Part shown: one piece after another, positions 22,603-36,397 of the stretch | Layout: each line of letters begins with the position of its first letter | How positions within the stretch are numbered: the first letter of the stretch is position 1 | Source: Panopea generosa | Lineage: Eukaryota; Mollusca; Bivalvia; Adapedonta; Hiatellidae | Direction: 5' to 3' | Length of the DNA stretch: 64,000 bases | Assembly (NCBI GenBank): GCA_029582155.1 | Contig: CM055907.1 | Location: 9,156,451 to 9,220,450, forward strand | Program-made: the position numbers and the translations under genes | Notes under the pieces: generated by a model | What the model saw: the letters and a program-made list of their open reading frames with translations, nothing else | Databases searched by the model: none | Told to the model about the DNA's origin: nothing

Positions 22603-23780
22603 CACAATTAAATTTCTTTTATTTGCATTTTAATAATAAATTTTAGATACCATGTCGTTTTCACACATTATGTTTTAGCATTAATCTCTTCTTTTTATTG
22701 TTTATTAGATTATGGCACCTGTTTAATCAACATGCAATTATAACATTGTGAAAGTTTGCTATATCAAATTCGCAATATGTTTGAAGAGTATATAAAATTA
22801 CAAATTAAATTTCAGGAATCAGTTAAGCTATAAGTGTTATTAGCACATTTTTAAGAGTTTTCCACTGGATAAGATACACTAAGTCTATATGTATGTCGCA
22901 TATGGTAATTGTCGTCCTGAAATCATCAATATGCTTGGGTAGTGGTACTCCAAGGCATTGATACGCTTCATTCTGCAACCATAGGTCCTACTTCAAAGTA
23001 TATAGGCGTTTTGCGTGTGACGTCACCAGAAATTGACACTGAGGCATTGTGGGATCACATGTAAGAAAAACTAAACACAAAGCTACATACAAAACATATC
23101 GCATTACACCACCCACTCATTCCGCTGAAGAAAACAATGTTTATATGTTAAGTCCTTCAATTTAGAATCGTTTTCGCGTTCAGTTGTCTTCCTTCGATGT
23201 TTACAAATACACTGTATATCTATTTATAAACTGTTCACGTAAATTTGTTTAGAGTTTCAACAGAGAGCAGTCACTAACGACAAAATAAACTTTTCACGAG
23301 AACTAGAACTCAGTGCTGCTATGACGTCACCGAATGTCTCCGACATAAAAGAGCTATAAAATGGCGGCGCCCTTAATATTTAGGAAAAACTTGAAATAAT
23401 GATATTTAATATCGTTATCCCATTTGATAAATTTCGATCAATTAAAATTTGAAGATTTTTGTGTTATTTACATGTCTATTTAACAATAGAAAGCCATCTA
23501 TATTCTGACATGCGGTACCCTTTAACAATGTTACTTTATTTCTACGAACTAAACATAAAATGGTCAACGAAATAAACACATAAAAATCATATTTGTATTG
23601 TTCATTGTATGGTTGTTTATAGTATGTTTCTTCGTGTGTTTCACGTATATGTAACCATTTACCGCTCATACTCCTTATGATATCAGTAGCACATGTGTCT
23701 TACGGTATAACATAAGTCGTTTTTTTCTGATACTATCCACTTGGTTAAGAACAATTTATTCCACAACGCATTAATAACTA
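22603..23780. other. Intergenic sequence with two CRE-type palindromes
   Basis: The region holds tgacgtcacc at 23017-23026 and 23320-23329, and aaaatggcggcgccc at 23358, a YY1-like block. No exon with splice sites is recognised; the 75-codon minus-strand frame at 23442-23669 has no motif. It could be a promoter or CpG-poor regulatory sequence, but nothing downstream supports a gene. Confidence 0.3.
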
Positions 23781-23784
23781 AATC

Positions 23785-26700
23785 ATTGTTCACGTAAAGG
23801 TAGATCTACGTCTCTCTATTCTATACATATTGAAATTCATAATAAATATATCACTGTTCACGCAAAGGTAGATCTACGTCCCTTTCTATTTTACACATAT
23901 TGACATTCATAATAAATATATCACCGTTCATGTTAATGTAGATCTACCTCTCTCTCTCTATAATCCACATATTGACATTCATAATAAATAAATCACTGAT
24001 AACGTAAAGGTAGATCTATATTTCTTTCTATACTACACCTGTTGACATTCATAAATAAATCACTGTTCATGTAAAGGTATATCTACATCTCTTTCTATAC
24101 TACAACAATTTACATTCATAATAAATAAATCACTGTTCATGTAAAGGTAGATATACATCTATTTCTATACTTCACCTATTGACTTTCATAATAAATAAAA
24201 CACTGTTCATGTAAAGGTAGATCTACATCTCTTTCTATACTACAACTAAATAAATCACTGTTCATGTAAAGGTAGATCTACATCTATTTCTATACTACAA
24301 CTATTGATATTCATAATAAATAAATCACTGTTCACGTAAAGGTAGATCTACATCTCTTTCTATACTACAACTATTGATATTCATAATAAATAAATCACTG
24401 TTCACGTAAAGGTAGATCTACATCTCTGTATATTCTACAACTATTGACATTCATAATAAATAAATCACTGTTCATTAAAGGTAGATCTACATCTGTTTCT
24501 ATACTACACCTATTGACATTCATAATAAATCACTGTTCACGTAAAGGTATATCTACGTCTCTTTCTATACTTCACCAATTGACATTCATAATAAATAATT
24601 CATTGTTCATGTAAAGGTAAATCTACATCTCTTTCTATACTACAACTATTGATATTCATAATAAATAAATCACTGTACATGTAAAGGTAGATCTACATCT
24701 CTTTCTATACTACAACTATTGATATTCATAACAAATAAATCACTGATCACGTAAAGGTAGATCTATGTCTCTTTCTATACTTCACATATTGACATTCATA
24801 ATAAATAAATCACTGATCACGTAAAGGTAGATCTATGTCTCTTTCTATACTTCACCTATTGACATTCATAATAAATAAATCACTGTTCATGTAAAGGTAA
24901 ATCTACATCTCTTTTTATACTACAACTATTGATATTCATAATAAATAAATCACTGTACATGTAAAGGTAGATCTACATCTCTTTCTATACTACAACTATT
25001 GACATTCATAATAAAATAAATCACTGTTCACGTATTGATAGATCTACATCTCTTTCTATACTACAATTATTGACATACATAATAAATAAAGCACTGTTCA
25101 TGTAAAGGTAGATCTACATCGCTGTATATTCTACACCTATTGACATTCATAAATAAATCATTGTTCACGTAAAGGGAGATAAACATCTCTTTCTATACTA
25201 CACTTATTGACATTCATAATACATAAATCACTGTTCACGTTAAGGTTGATCTATGTCTCTGTATATTTACACCTAGTGACAATCATAATAATAAATCACT
25301 GTCCATGTTCAAGTAGATATAGGTGTCTTTTTACACTACACCTAGTGACATTCATAAAAATACATCACTGTTCATGTAAAGGTAGATCTACGTGTCTTTT
25401 TACACTACACCTAGTGACATTCATAAAAAATACATCACCGTTAACGTAAAGGTAGATCTACGTCTCTTTCTATACTACACTTATTGACATTCATAATAAA
25501 TAAATCATTGTTGCCGTCAATGTAGATCTACATCTCTTTATATACTAAACATATTGAGATTCATAATTAATACATCGCTGTTCATGTCAAGGTAGATCTA
25601 CGTCTCTTTCTATAATAAACATATTGACATTCATAATAAATACATAACTGTTCACGTAAAGGTAGATCTACGTCTCTTTCTATAATAAACATATTGACAT
25701 TCATAATAAATACATCACTGTTCACGTAAAGGTAGATCTACATCCCCTTCTATACTACACCTATTGACATTAATAATATATACATCACTGTTCACGTAAA
25801 GGTAGATATACATCTCTTTCTATACTACAACTGTTGACATTCTTAATAAATAAATCACTGTTTGCATAAAGGTAGATCTACATCTCTTTCTATACTACAT
25901 TTATTGACATTCATCATAAATAAATCATTGTTCAAGTCAAGGTGGATCTACATTTCTTTCTATACTAAACATATTGACATTAATAATAAATCAATCACTG
26001 TTCATGTAAAGGTACATCTACGTCTCTTTTTAAACTACTCCTATTGACATTATTAATAAATACATCAATGTTCACATCAAGGTAGATCTACATATCCTTC
26101 TATACTACACCTATTGACATTCATAAATAAATCACTGTTCAAGTAAAGGTAGATCTACATGTCTTTCTATACTACAACTATTGACATTCATAATAAATAC
26201 ATCACTGTTCATGTACAGGTAGATATACGTCTCCTTCTATACTACACCTATTGACATTAATAATAAATACATCACTGTTCACGTAAAGGTAGATCTATAT
26301 CTCTTTCTATACTACAACTGTTTGACATTCATAATAAATATATCATTTTTCGAGTAAAGGTAGATCTACATCTCTTTCTATACAAACATATTGACATTCA
26401 TAATAAATACATCACTGTTCACGTAAAGGTAGATCTACATCTCTTTGTATTCTACACCTATTGACATTCATCATAAATAAATCTCTGTTCACGTAAAGGT
26501 AGATCTACATCTTTTTCTATACTACACCTATTGACATTCATAATAAATAAACCACTATTCATGTAAAGGTAGATCTACATATCTTTCTATACTACACCTA
26601 TTGACATTCATAACAAATAAATCACTTTTCACTTAAAGGTAGATCTACATCTATTTCTATACTACAACTATTGACATTCATAATAAATAAATCACCGTTC

Positions 26701-29700
26701 ACGTAAAGGTAGATCTACGTCTCTGTATAATTACACCTATTGACATTCATAATTAATAAATCACTGTTCATGTAAAGGTAGATTTACATCTCTATCTATA
26801 CTAAACATATCGACATTCATAATAAATAAATCACTGTTCACGTAAAGGTATATCTACGTATCTGTATATTTACACGTAGTGACACTCATTATAAATACAT
26901 CACTGTTCCCGTCAAGGTAGATCCACGTCTCTTTCTATACTAAATATATCGACATTCATAATAAATGAATCACTGTTCACGTAAAGGTATATCTACGTAT
27001 ACGTATATTTACACGTAGTGACAATCATAATAAATAAATCACTGTTCATGTAAAGATAGTTCTATATCTCTGTATATTCTACACCTATTGACATTCATAA
27101 ATAAATACCTGTTTACGTAAAGGTAGATCTACATCTCATTCTATACTACAACTATTGACATTCATAATAAATAAATCACTGTTCACGTAAAGTTATATCT
27201 ACATCTCTTTCTATACTAAACCTATTGACATTCATAAATAAATCACTGTTGACGTAAAGGTAGATCTTATTCTCTTTCTATACTAAACCTATTGACATTC
27301 ATAAATAAATCACTGTTGACGTAAAGGTAGATCTACATCTCTTTCTATACAAATCTTATTGATATTCATAATAAATAAATCAATGTCCACGTAAAGGAAC
27401 ATCTACATCTCTTTCTATACTAAACCTATTGACATTCCTAGATAAATCACTGTTCACGTAAAGGTAGATCTTATTCTCTTCTTTTACTAAACCTATTGAC
27501 ATTCATAATGAATAAATCACTGTTAACGTAAAGGTAGATCTTATCTCTTTTTATACTACATTTATTGACATTCATCATAATTAAATCACTTTCATGTAAA
27601 GATAGATCTACATCTCTTTCTATATTACAACCATTGACATTCATAATAAATAAATCACTGTTCACGTAAAGGTTGTTCTACGTCTCTGTATATTCTACAC
27701 CTATTGACATTCTTAAATAAATCACTGTTCACGTTAAGCAAGATCTACATCTCTTTCTTTACTACAACTATTGATATTCATAATAAATAAATCATTGTTC
27801 ATGTAAAAGTTTATCTATGTCTCTGATAAATTACACATATTGAATTCATAAATAAATCACTGTTTACGTAAAAGTAGATCTACGTCTCTCTCTATTCTAA
27901 ACCTATTGACATTCATAAATAAATCACTGTTCACGTAAAGGTAGTTCTACATCTCTTTATATACTACACATATTGACATTCGTAATAAATAAATCACTGT
28001 TCACGTAAAGGTAGATCTACATCTCTGTATATTCTACACCTATTGACATTCATAATAAATAAATCACTGTTCACGTAAAGGTAGATCTACATCTCTTTAT
28101 ATACTACAACTATTGACATTCATAATAAATAAAACACTGTTCACGTGAAGGTAGATATACGTCTCTTTCTATACTACACATATTGACATTCATAATAAAT
28201 AAATCGCTGTTGACGTAAAGGTAGATCTACGTGAATTTCTTTACTACAACTATTGACATTCATTATAAATAAATCACTGTTCCCGTAAATATATATCTAC
28301 GACTCTGATAAATAACATATATTGACACTCATAAATAAATCACTGTTCACGTAAAAGTAGATCTACATCTCTTTCTATTCTAAACCTATTGACATTCATG
28401 AATAAATAATTGTTCACGTAAAGGTAGATCTACATCTCTTTCTATATTAATCTTATCGACATTCATTATAAATAAATCACTGTTCACGTAAATGTAGATC
28501 TACATCTCTTTCTATACTAAAGCTCTTGACATTCATAAATAAATCACTGTTCACGTAAAGGTAGATCTTATTCTCTTTCTATACTAAACCTATTGACATT
28601 CATAATAAATAAACACTGTTCACGTAAAAGTAGATCTACATCTCTTTCTATACTACTATTATTGACATACATAATAAATAAATCACTGTTCATGTAAAGG
28701 AAGATCTTCATCTCTTTCTATACTACATCTATTGACATTCATAATAAATAAATCACTGTTCACCTAAAGGTAGATCTACATCTCTTTATATACTACACCT
28801 ATTGACATTCATAATAAATAAATCACTTTTCACGTAAAGGTATATCTACATCTCTGTATATTCTACACCTATTGACATTCATAATAAAATAAATCACTGT
28901 TCACGTAAAGGTAGATCTACATCTCTTTATATACTACAAATATTGACATTCATAATAAAAAAACACTGTTCACGTGAAGGTAGATATACGTCTCTTTCTA
29001 TACTACACCTATTGACATTCATAATAAATAAATCAATGTCCACGTAAAGGTAGATCTACGTCTCTTTCTATATTACAACTATTGACATTCATAATAAATA
29101 AATCACTGTTCCCGTACACATATATCTACGTCTCTGATAAATGACACATATTGACATTCATTAATAAATCACTGTTCACTTAAAAATAGAGCTACATCTC
29201 TTTTTATTCTAAACCTATTGACATTCATAAATAAATCACTGTTCACGTTAAGGTAGATCTACATCTCTTTCTATATTAATCTTATCGACATTCAAAATAA
29301 ATCACTGTTCACGTAAAGGTAGATCTTATTCTCTTTCTATACTAAACGTATTGACATTCATCATAAATAAATCACTTTTCACGTAAAAGTAAATCTACAT
29401 CTCTTTCTATACTACAATTATTGACATTCATAATAAATAAATCACTGTTCACGTAAATGTAGATCTACATCTCTTTCTATACTAAAAATATTGACATTCA
29501 TTATGAATAAATCACTGTTCACGTAAAGGTAGATCTTCATCTTTTTCTATACTACACTTATTGACATTCATAATAAATAAATCACTTTTTACGTAAATGT
29601 AGATCTACATCTCTTTCTATACTGAACATATTGACATTCATAATGAATAAATCACTGTTCATAAATATTGACATTCATAAATAAATCACTGTTCACGTAA

Positions 29701-30290
29701 AAGTAGACCTACACCTCTTTCTATTCTAAACCTATACTACACCTATTGACATTCATAATAAATAAATCACTGTTCACGTAAAGGTTTATCTACGTCTCTT
29801 TCTATACTATTCTATACTACAACTATTGACATTCATAATAAATAAATCACTGTACATGTAAAGGCAGATCTACATCTCTTTCTATACTACAACTATTGAC
29901 ATTCATAATAAAATAAATCTCTGTTCACGTTAAGGTAGATCTACATCTTTTTCTATAATATCACTGTTCACGTAAAGGTAGATCTACATATGTTTCTATA
30001 ATACATATATTGACATTCATAATAAATAAATCACTGTTCATGTAAAGGTAAATCTACATCTCTTTCTATACTACAACTATTGACATTCATAATAAAATAA
30101 ATCTCTGTTCACGTAAAGGTAGATCTACATCTCTTTCTATACTATCACTGTTCACGTAAAGGTTGATCTACATCTGTTTCTATAATACACCTATTGACAT
30201 TCATAATAAATAAATCACTGTTCACGTAAAGGTAGATAGATCTACGTCTCTCTCAAAACTACACCTATTGACATCTCTTTCTATTCTACA
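23785..30290. repeat. 70-bp satellite array, about 90 copies
   Basis: The consensus is built from attgacattcataataaata, aatcactgttcacgtaaagg and tagatctacatctctttcta, with period about 70 bp and frequent 1-6 bp indels (aaataaatca versus aataaataaatca). The self-complementary GTAGATCTAC lies in most units. Units near 29640-30180 are partly truncated or joined, suggesting unequal exchange near the right edge. Divergence between units is higher than in the 92-bp array. Short open frames here are artefacts. Confidence 0.97.
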
Positions 30291-30525
30291 CATATTCATC
30301 ATTAATTGCAATTTATTTCTAACTGCTCTGTCAGTACATGCAAGTACGTGAAAAGATAGTCGCTGCATCTGATCAAGTTATTGATAATTTTCATAGAAAA
30401 TCAAGCGAACATACAGATAATTGCAATTTATGTATATCTCACATGCAAAAGAAAACATTATTTCTAAACAGTTAATCTATTCTGTTTGTACTAAATTAGT
30501 CAACATACTACGGGCTGCACAATCT
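30291..30525. other. Unique spacer between two tandem arrays
   Basis: AT-rich sequence between the 70-bp and 38-bp arrays. Nothing recognised. Confidence 0.5.
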
Positions 30526-30995
30526 GTACATATTCCCCATACAATACACTGCAAATTCTGTTTGTATATATTCTCCATACATATTCCCCATACAATACAC
30601 TGCAAATTCTGTTTGTACATATTCCCGTACATATTCCCCATACATATTCCCATACAGTACACTGCAAATTCTGTTTGTAGATATTCCCCATACATATTCC
30701 CCATACAATACACTGCAAATTCTGTTTGTAGATATTCCCCATATATATTCCCCATACAATACACTGCAAATTATGTTGTACATATTCCCCATACAATACA
30801 CTGCAAATTCTGTTTGTACATATTCCCCATACATATTCCCCATACAGTACACTGCAAGTTCTGTTTGTACATATTCCCCATACATATTCCCCATACAATA
30901 CACTGCAAATTCTGTTTGTACATATTTCTCATACAATACACTGCAAATTCTGTTTGTACATATTCCCCATACAATACACTGCAAACTTTGTTTGT
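30526..30995. repeat. 38-bp tandem repeat with optional 13-14 bp insert
   Basis: The unit is acatattccccatacaata plus cactgcaaattctgtttgt, about 38 bp, with an extra copy of acatattccccat in many units (51-52 bp). There are about ten units. The mixture keeps several frames open on both strands (132-206 codons); these are not genes. Confidence 0.93.
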
Positions 30996-31800
30996 ACATA
31001 CTATAAACCCAATACGCATTTCAGAAACTACGTCATTATAATTTTTAGATGGAACCTACTATATAAGGGATAACAGAACATTCATCTGTTACATAAATCA
31101 TACAATACAATCATTCAATAATATTTTGTTACCTGTATTGGACGAGTCTAATTATTAATAAGTTGACGTAATTTCACAATAGCGTATTCGGTTTATATTT
31201 GCTACACATTTCATCTTAATACAATTACTATAATCTAACAAAACATAACGTTTTGTCTCACACAGGACATATGGACATATATACAAATAGATGATAAACT
31301 CTACGTCTACTCGTCATTGTTGACATTTTCAAAATACATTGGCATTCCAAATTCATTCTACAGCACAATATATGAGATAGAAATCATACCTGAATATTAG
31401 AATAAGAGAAACGTCCTTTCATTTACAAACAAACGTCTTCTACAACGTTATCAATGTACTTGACATTTGACATAGTTTGGAAGATTTCGTCAACTTTATT
31501 TCGTTCGTCGAGATTAAAATGAATGACTTCCTACCATCGACCTCTGTTTAATGTGTGTGTAGATGTTGGGTGAGTATCTTGAATTTAAAACGGGATCTTC
31601 TGTAAGGCGACTGTGTCTTCACTGGATTAAGCCTAACTTGAAACTATGTTAATTAATTTTGTTCAAACTATATAATATATATTTAAATTTTCCTCAGGCT
31701 TCTTGTCTCATGATTACTAAACTTCAAACAAAAAAATATATAAAAAATAATTCTAATATTTAGAAATCATAAAGACAATCATATCAATCAACTATTTACA
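30996..31800. other. AT-rich intergenic stretch
   Basis: No exon, repeat or RNA gene is recognised. Confidence 0.4.
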
Positions 31801-31814
31801 GTATACAGTATTTT

Positions 31815-32290
31815 GATAATGAGACCAGCTGTTCAGACAACGTGTCTGGACATCATATGTTTGAGACTTGTTTCAAACTCAAACCTAAATTGTATGTCTG
31901 GAACAATGCTCAGCTACAGCATAAACATAGACCTATATGCTTGAAGACTGTTTCAAACCTAAGTCTTCAAACTAACCTATATGCATGAAACAAAGCCTAG
32001 CATCAGCAAGAAAATAAAGTTATTGTTTGAGAACGGTTTCAAATTGGAACGATGCTCAGTTCCAGCATAAATATACACTTATATATATATACGGTTGAAG
32101 ACTGTTCCAAACCTAAATCTTCGAACAAAGATAAAAGTCCAGTTCCAACACAAAACTAACCTGTTATGTTTGAGAACGGTTTCAAACTAAAAGCATCAGA
32201 CTAAACTAATGTGCATGAAACAATCCCCAGTTCCAGCACAATAAATATTCATATGAGTTTCAAACACAAGCCTTTTCAAAGCCTATCGCT
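31815..32290 (+). repeat. Degenerate about 80-bp tandem repeat
   Basis: Blocks such as gtttgagaacggtttcaaac, gttccagcataaa and tatatgcatgaaacaa recur about five times with heavy divergence. The period is roughly 75-90 bp. Confidence 0.6.
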
Positions 32291-32784
32291 AGAAATAATC
32301 TTTGTCGCAGTGCACTGTCTCCGCCCAACGTAATTAAGCTTCTTCGAGGTTTCAAGTACACGCTGAAGGTGAAAATCTCAAGCAGACTTCTTGCAACTTG
32401 CGTCGAAAGAAACTAGCTAAATATGGCATTGATTTATTACGAAGCAGTAAACCGTAACCAAAAAACTCTGACTTTATATTCAGGAAAACACCTATTTAAA
32501 AATTGTGTCCATTTCATGATTCATGATTAATATTTTAATCATTGATTATAACTGTATCATTCATCTTTTTATGATGAAATATCTTTTAAAACTTATATCT
32601 GGTATAATATTGTATAATCATAGCGAAAAAAATATAGTTTATTACCTCTTCTTGTAATAATTGCTATATATAGACATTTATGCTATAAAACAACGACATT
32701 ATTTTAACAGCCGCCTATTCAAGAAAACACGCGTTGTTTTCAAAGAAACTAAATAATATATGCACTACATCAACTTTATTTTGC

Positions 32785-33165
32785 TCACTGTCTGCTTAAG
32801 TAATCTGCACACACATTGTCTGAACCCTTGATTGCTTCGATTTTGAATCTATAATTCTGTAAAAATGATGCCCAACGCATGATTCTACCATTCTCAACTT
32901 TGCATTTCTGAATAAATGACAATGGTGCATGGTCAGTATGCTGGGTAAACTCTTTTCCATACAAGTACTTCTGGAACTTCTTCACTCCGAACACAATCCC
33001 TAAGCATTTGCGTTCAGTAACAAAGTAGTTCAAGAGAACGCACCTTCTTTTTTTGAAGTTCAGTTGATAAATAAATGTGCACGTTTCGCTATATTTAGTT
33101 ATGTCGGAAATCCTCGAACGAGTTCCAACGAGTTCGAGATTTTTAAATGAATGCTGACGAGACAT
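32785..33165 (-). pseudogene. RNase H domain fragment of a Ty3/gypsy (Gmr1-like) retrotransposon
   Basis: The 126-codon frame has, from about residue 50, TERKCLGIVFGVKKFQKYLY, then HTDHAPLSF (catalytic-region Asp), RIMRWASFLQNYRFKIEAIK and GSDNVCADYLSRQ at the end. This is the C-terminal half of a gypsy-type RNase H and its tail. The N-terminal 45 residues are not recognised, and no reverse transcriptase is seen upstream, so the domain is cut off. It is on the same strand as the gag, protease and integrase remnants at 38.0-40.65 kb, separated by about 4.8 kb. Confidence 0.85.
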
Positions 33166-34824
33166 TATTGTGCTATAAGGACGTGTTTTTTAAAACGTTA
33201 AGCGCATTGTTTAATTTGCGACATACGGGGAAGAAGGTAATGTTAAGTTATATTTAATCGAGAAACATAAGGAGTGTTTAACTCTCCTTTTTTATTGCAA
33301 ACATTTAAAACGGTTTATTGTAAAATGATTTCGTTAATAGAAGAAATGAGAAAGCTATTTTTGTTTGCTAATATAATGTTACAACATTAGAACACATTTT
33401 TGTGGTAAGGCAGGATTATTTTGAAATCGTACAGTGTTAAACTGCATTAGCTATCCACTCTAACACTACATGAAGTCCATACCTTTCTCATTTGTAAACT
33501 GATAACGTTGATTAAGTGGGACGGGTAAACTTATAAACAGTATCTTCACTTATGTTTAATTAAATAAAAAAAAAGCCACTATTTTTCAATCATATTAAAT
33601 CTTACATTTTGAAATGTTCTTTCTAACAAACCTAGAGCATACGCAAGTCTCATTACATCCACATTATTATCTATTTTGAAACATGTAAGAATAAAAGCAG
33701 TAATTTATGTGTATCTCTTTCTTTTCTTTTCTAAATGGCTTATATAACATTAAAGAGTTAACGTTTATCTTTGTTTCACCGTTTTATTACAGGTAAACGA
33801 AGGTATGTATAAGTGTGCCAGATAAAAGTACATTTTCAACTGATGTTTATGCGTTAATCAAAATTGCGTGACACTGAATACCCGGTGTCAACTTTTATAA
33901 AGAATTAACATAGTTGATGAACGACAAGTTTTTTTACGTTAGTAATTTTAAATGTAGGCAGCCGACCTGAGCGACGAAATAAATTGTGTATACTGTTAAT
34001 TATAAACGACGCTAGTTTAAAAAAGAAAATAATAAAAAAGTGTTTTAAATAGTGTTTTGTTGTGTTAAAAGTATAGCAAATCTTCTTTATAACAAATGTA
34101 GTTTCATGTATACATGTTTCATAACGCTATTTTAACTGTATGGAGTAAGTTTCTTTACATAAGATAAAGTGATTTGTTTTGGAAATGGCGCGGATTCTGT
34201 TTAAGCGCGTGAATTTAACAGGCGTATTTAAGATCAAACCCTGGCTTAAGTTTGTCATTGGCGTTTTCAATGTTCAAGCTACACGTGTTGTTTATATTTT
34301 AGAGGAAAATTAACTAAAACATTATACTCCTGGATTTCATTGGAACAGCTATATTTGATATATGGCACACATTGTATAAGAGATATTTAAGCGAAAAGGA
34401 TATATGAGTGATTCATGTTCAATATATAAAAATAAAATAATAATAAAAAGTGAAAGACTCATAATGCAGTAAAGGAATAAATAACATATTTAATAGTAAA
34501 TTGGGTATACGAATTTCCTGTATCTAACAAAAAAAATGATAAAAAATGTAAATCATTTTGCTTGGCAAATTAAAATCTTTTTTTTTAAGTATTAGTGTGG
34601 GAGCTAAAATCATACTGGATCATTAAAAACACTTATGAGCTATCAAAATTGAACAGAACAGATTAGTACGATTTTTTTAATGAATATGATCTATACATAA
34701 TTACATATTCTTTATATACTTATTATTTAATGAATTAAAAATATGAATGAAAACTAAAGACATATTCCTCATAAATAAAATTATAGAGTATACATAAGTA
34801 TGAAATTTAACATATTCTTTACAT
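33166..34824. other. AT-rich stretch, nothing recognised
   Basis: Very AT-rich with homopolymer runs. Where reverse transcriptase would be expected for the retroelement, no RT motif is seen in any frame. Confidence 0.4.
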
Positions 34825-35016
34825 ATGGATTCTTTTTTAAATGACATCCTCCCAACATTTGATGACGCCGACGACTTGAATCACTTTGCCACCAGTCTCC
34901 AAATCGTATATGATCCAACTATACAGAACAGACTTCAAAAGATCCGAACTACTAAGGCGCGGGGAGATTCAGTTCAGAATGATTTATTGTTTGAACCATG
35001 GTCTCCTGGAATGTGA
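34825..35016 (+). CDS. Unrecognised small ORF, possible mobile-element fragment
   Basis: The 63-codon frame MDSFLNDILPTFDDADDLNH... is acidic then basic and has a coding-like composition against a very AT-rich background. No family is recognised. It may belong with the next fragment 150 bases downstream on the same strand. A decayed gene is more likely than a real small protein. Confidence 0.3.
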   Translation: MDSFLNDILPTFDDADDLNHFATSLQIVYDPTIQNRLQKIRTTKARGDSVQNDLLFEPWSPGM

Positions 35017-35164
35017 GAAGATGTTGAGGCCTGTATACCATCACAGGTTTTGTATGATTATTGTTTTTATAAGAGACTGAGTATGTGATTTTCGAGTTGA
35101 CGAGTGAGGCTGTTTGAAAACAAAATGTTCATGATAATTCTGTTGATACATCATTTACACAAAT

Positions 35165-35530
35165 ATGTTTAATAACTGTAGGGAACCTAGCTGTAGTGGG
35201 GTAACGGTACCTGTAAATATTCAAGTTGGCGGACATGACGATCCTCCTTATGAGATAGAGAGTACGGGTCAAAGAACATTAAATTTTGCACGGACGGCAG
35301 CCACGGAAACCACTTACAGAGCCAGGTTCAATGACCAGTGGCAAGGTCAACGATTTCAGGACCTTAGACACGATCTCCATAGTATGGGACTGGCTGTGAC
35401 GATTTAATGAGGGTTGTTAGTCGCCACGATGCCATAAATCACGCCATAGTGATCCATCTGCAAAACGCCGACGAAATGAATGCCAACAAGGTCATGGAAA
35501 GAAAGAGAATTTAGCCGTGGACGATTCTCT
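35165..35530 (+). pseudogene. Unrecognised gene fragment with a frameshift
   Basis: The frame from 35165 (MFNNCREPSC...) has a well-composed core, RARFNDQWQGQRFQDLRHDL, then ends at TAA 35405. A second frame shifted by one (from about 35400) continues in character with RVVSRHDAINHAIVIHLQNA. Together they suggest one broken gene. The pattern reminds me of the N-terminal region of self-synthesising element (Polinton/adintovirus-type) DNA polymerases, but this is a weak impression without a conserved catalytic motif. A possible donor (caag|gtaagg) follows at 35533. Confidence 0.3.
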
Positions 35531-35539
35531 ACAAGGTAA

Positions 35540-36380
35540 GGTTACTTTGCATAATTATGATAGTTTACTTTTTAATTACCAGATAGAACACTCATGTTTT
35601 GGTTGTTGATGTTGTTGTTGTTGTTGTCGTTGTTTAAATATTAATAAATGTATTCTGTTTTAAATGAAGATACAATCGCAAACGTCATATAAAAGTACAA
35701 AATATTCATATAAAAATACACATTTAAAATTCCTTTTTTTTTTCAACTTTCATGAAGAAATTGTTTTACTTACATCTTGATTTAATGTTGGAGTATTTTT
35801 ACGGCATTGATCCCAAGTCCGTATGGCTACTGCGAAATCCCTAAAAAACAAAACCTTTGCAATTGCGGATTCCGTAACTTTACCTACTCTCCCATTTTAT
35901 ACTTTAGGCCTACAATTGCATATTATGTTGAGCCATTCTTATTAAAAAAATTGTTCGATGTGCTCCTACTTACTCACTCAAAATTGCATGGTTTGTCTAT
36001 TTTTTAAAATGACTAATTTTTTTTTAAAATTAGCTAGTCTACCTACCTACCTACCTACCTACCTACCCGTATGAAAAAATGCCGGGTCAGAGCACAGCAC
36101 AGCAAACAAACGTTTTTTTTAATAACGGCCTCACTTAACTGCACATAATTGTACAGAAATTTAAAGAGAATATTTTGTATAGTATGTAAAATGATTACAT
36201 TTTATTCAAACGAAATGGTCATGCAGAAATATTTTGAAACAGACTTTAAGCTATGGGTTAATTCAACGACGCAGATTTTTTTTATCGACCAGCCAAAAAA
36301 TGCTTTGAACAAAGCATTGTTTTATTAATAGATCACTGCATCAAATGTGATGGCTGCACAAAATGAATAAAACATGAATA
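35540..36380. other. Intergenic, simple repeats
   Basis: Contains (GTT)n at about 35604-35633 and (CTAC)n at 36034-36066. No gene is recognised. Confidence 0.5.
36034..36066 (+). repeat. (CTAC)n microsatellite
   Basis: About eight tandem copies of CTAC. Confidence 0.95.
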
Positions 36381-36397
36381 ATGAATACAATACTCAC

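Noticed and set aside
30421..31041. 206-codon and several overlapping ORFs on both strands
   Set aside because: Tandem-repeat artefacts of the 38-bp unit.
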